Origin: Conoideocrella luteorostrata
Lineage: Eukaryota > Ascomycota > Sordariomycetes > Hypocreales > Clavicipitaceae
Length of the DNA: 64,000 nucleotides
Direction of reading: 5' to 3'
Assembly (NCBI GenBank): GCA_032433595.1
Contig: JASWJB010000029.1
Coordinates: forward strand, 62,001-126,000
Shown here: piece by piece, positions 61,181-64,000 of the stretch
How positions within the stretch are numbered: the stretch's first letter is position 1
Layout: the number at the start of each line of letters is the position of its first letter
Position numbers and translations under genes: made by a program
The notes under the pieces: generated by a model
Seen by the model: only the letters and a program-made list of their open reading frames with translations
Told to the model about the DNA's origin: nothing
The model's database searches: none

Positions 61181-61836
61181 GATTAGCTAGAATTACGTGA
61201 TATATAGGCTGAGGGCCACTGAAGTAAACGAAATGTTCCGGCTGCTGAAGGACTATAGGAGGATTGTAGTGCTCTTCAGAAGAGGACGATCATCGTCAGA
61301 AGACATCACTTTCAAGGCTCTTCGATTCAATTCATTCGTATTCAAATCCATCTATTCCTGCCGATTGCCACTGTTGCAAATTGCTCCCTCACACCTATGA
61401 AGGCACATATGTTGGAACAATTTACCACTGGACTACGGAGCTAAAGTGTAGGCCCACTGAACTGTCTCCAGTGGCTGCAACAAATGCACGATTTGGAGTG
61501 CTAACTACTCCGTAGTTACTCCGTTCTTAGCTCGACTCCACTGCCGTATCCCCACAACATTAGACCCTATGCTTTTCCGCCGATTTTGTTTTCCGACTTC
61601 ACCTTATCGGTCGGTCCCCGGTCGGATTGTACGACAGCCTCAATTTGCACGTTCTGCCGCGGAAAAGTAACTTTGCATGCCTAGGATTGCGATATCGGCT
61701 TAGAGTCTGGGCTGGCCTCGTTCCGATATTTTCGAGCAGATTCCAATGCTCTGGGCAGTATTATTGACAGCACACCGTCACCCTGAGCCGCTTTGCCCCG
61801 GACTATAATCCGACTGCAACTCGGACCCGGACCGCG
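61181..61836. promoter_or_regulatory. Upstream region of the Zn2Cys6 gene
   Basis: No gene seen. 61570-61660 is rich in CGG/CCG triplets (TATCGGTCGGTCCCCGGTCGG), which would suit autoregulation by the downstream factor. Confidence 0.4.
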
Positions 61837-64000
61837 ATGCAGCAAGGAAAGCGCCCGGCCCATTCTCCAGTAAGAAGTGCGCCCAAGGTTCGGAAGGTCA
61901 CTCGTGCCTGCGACTCATGCAAGCTTAGGAAAACCAGGTGCAGCGGTGACCTGCCCTGCGCAAAGTGCATTGCGCGAGGGCTTGAGTGCTTATACGCAGC
62001 AGCTTACACCAGAGGAAAGAAGAAGACCCCTCCGCCATCCAGTGCACTTTTAGGCGTAGCTGATGCCGCAGAAGATGCCGGTGAGGCTTTAGCTGGGCAG
62101 AGGGTAGAAAGTTCTAGCCCTATGGCACAGGTTGTCGCTAATTTGCATCTCCATGATGATCCCCGACCCACGGCATTTGATGAAGAGAATAATGGAGAAA
62201 GTGCTGTTCATTCGCGAGCTTCGCCAGAACTCGCAATGGCCGAGATACAAGGGCAGGTTTTTGACCCGACATCAAGCTTGGCCTTTGTGCATCGAGCGTG
62301 GAAACGTCTTTCCGTGCAACATAGCGACAATGAATCCAGATTCAACAAACCGTCTTCAGAGAAGCAGCTCACATATATGATGGTTGATAAGAACTTGTCC
62401 ATACACAAAGACATATCACAAAGCATTTTGCCTGATCCAGCAGAGGCAAGAACATTAACCGCTATGTACTTTGACGTGTGCATTGCCACGTATCGATTCC
62501 TTAATCGCGCCTCCTTTAATACCTGGCTGGATACAATGCAAAAAAATGTAGCGGGGGACTCACCAGTGTGGTCAACAGTTGGACATGCCAAAGCTGCAAC
62601 TGTATATGCTGCACTTGCCATGGCAAGACGACACCAAGAGAAGTCCAACAGCGGATTCGTTCTTGAAGATGACGCCGAGATTCTCTTACGGACTGACGAG
62701 CTGTTTGCCTTCTCGGTTCAGTTAACAGACCAAGAAACCGGACTAGCTGCGCTGGAATCTGTTCAGGCTCGAATCGTTCAAACATTGTATCTGCTCACTA
62801 CATCACGATTCAACCAGGCGTGGTACACCTTTGGACATGCCTTGAGAATTATTGGCGCCCTGGGCTGGCAGAGGCGAGCCAATCGAGCGCGACGGCATGT
62901 ACCTAAGCCAGACTACATCTATGGCCAGTGTTGTCTGAGAACTTTCTGGTCGGCATACATAATCGACAACTACTTAGGGGTTGTGTTTGGTCGGCCTCGG
63001 CTATTTCATGATGATGACATTGATCAGGACTGGCCAGATCGGGTTAATGACGAAGAAATGACACCAGGAGGCCCATCTTGTGACGTGGCGGACCAACGCC
63101 AAGGGTGCCATATAGACTCTTTGATATTCCATGCAAAGTATGGTGAACATTTTGTCATTTTTTTCCCAGATTTTCAAAAGCTGATACTATATGTCGTAGG
63201 ATTGCAAAGATCATCGGACGTATTTCGCGAGACGTTTACTCAGGCAAATACACCACCGAGAACGGAAGAATTTCCGTCGCAAATGGCCTTACTCGTTGTG
63301 TCAACGACTGGCAGAAGAGTCTCCCTGCCCATCTTGGCAGTGTCGACCCTGCCATGTTGCTCCCAACGTACCGCCGGCAAGCTACTGTTCTCAAACTCGC
63401 ACATGCGCACGCCATCATGCATGTGAACCGCCTCTTTCTCCTTCGAAGCCCAGAATCCAACTATGTTTCACAGATTCAGGACTGCATAAAAGCTGCCAGT
63501 GGTGTCCTAGAAACAGTTGACTACATGGCGCAAGATGGGCCGATATTTCACGCATTTTGGTGGACGCACTACGTCACATTTTGTGCTTTAGTCGTGACAT
63601 ATATCTGGGAAATCAAGAATCGTCGCTTGAACAGCCAAGCAGCCAGCAAGGATAAAGGGTTGTTGTTGATGCGTTTAGCGGAAAGGTGTCACCAGCATCT
63701 CGCTGAAGCGACGGCATCAAACTCGCCGAGTCGGCGGTACGCAGTGATTCTCGAGGAGTTGCGATCATTAGCAGTGAAGCAAGCGGGACCGCAAATTTCA
63801 CAATATCTCAGCGGGAGTGGCACGGCAGTAGAAAGAGTCTCAGGTAATCTTCGAGGAGAGAATCACAATGTCCCTGAGACTGGGATGTCTTCAGAATCAG
63901 TGGGACAAGTCGGTCCTGATGAGTCACACATGGTAGATGTGCCATTTATTCTCGACGACTGGCAATTAACTGACTGGCTGGACCTTGACTCCTCAGTAAG
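61837..64000 (+). CDS. Zn2Cys6 transcription factor (runs off the window)
   Basis: Exons 61837-63137 and 63200 onwards, with a 62-nt GTATGG...GTAG intron whose phase fits. The N-terminal binuclear zinc cluster has six Cys at 25, 28, 35, 41, 44 and 51 (C-X2-C-X6-C-X5-C-X2-C-X6-C) with basic residues between. A fungal-specific regulatory domain follows (AMYFDVCIATYRFLNRASF, GHALRIIGALGWQRRA, CLRTFWSAYIIDNYLGVVFG) and continues after the intron (FWWTHYVTFCALVVTYIWE). The reading frame is open to about 63995, where TCAGTAAG looks like another donor site, so the C-terminus lies beyond the window. It is a likely pathway-specific nuclear regulator of the neighbouring NRPS-like and MFS genes, by proximity only. 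Confidence 0.9.

Overview
The window looks like a chromosome segment of a filamentous ascomycete (Pezizomycotina, probably Sordariomycetes). The evidence is 46-108 nt spliceosomal introns with GTRNGT starts and CTRAC-like branch sites, Zn2Cys6 and NACHT proteins of fungal type, and LTR retrotransposons carrying C-to-T/G-to-A damage of the repeat-induced point mutation (RIP) kind. No rRNA, complete tRNA, CRISPR array or bacterial-type operon was seen.

Positions 1-27302 are an AT-rich block of nested, RIP-damaged LTR retrotransposons with no intact gene. A Ty1/Copia relic (RNase H end about 9130-9557, LTR from 9558) was split by a Ty3/Gypsy element, here called Gypsy A (9714-27099, 278-bp LTRs, 5-bp duplication AATAC). 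Gypsy A was itself split by a second Gypsy element, Gypsy B (17804-24776, 453-bp LTRs, duplication CTATC). A second Gypsy A copy (1-4814), a 3' fragment (4815-6695) and a solo LTR (5324-5601, duplication CTATA) lie upstream.

From about 27.3 kb base composition returns to normal. Positions 27.3-51.8 kb are an accessory, decaying region. It holds two relics of one fungal membrane-protein family, an intact NLR-like gene (alpha/beta hydrolase-NACHT-16 near-identical HEAT-like repeats, 30755-35614), a second NLR broken by a stop and a frameshift (PNP-NACHT-ankyrin, 38455-42632), a casein-kinase-1-like pseudogene, a gene cut by an LTR, ankyrin and TPR scraps, several solo LTRs, and one apparently intact secreted metallo-beta-lactamase-fold hydrolase (48340-49387). 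Two NLR architectures within 12 kb suggest an allorecognition/innate-immunity island.

Positions 54.2-64 kb look like a compact secondary-metabolism locus: a four-domain NRPS-like reductase (adenylation-carrier-thioester reductase plus a C-terminal gluconokinase-like domain, 54180-58031, minus), a divergently transcribed MFS transporter of the ACS/Dal5 type (58664-60376) and a Zn2Cys6 regulator (from 61837, running off the window). The shared NRPS-like/MFS promoter contains a CGG-N8-CCG inverted repeat, the kind of site Zn2Cys6 dimers bind.
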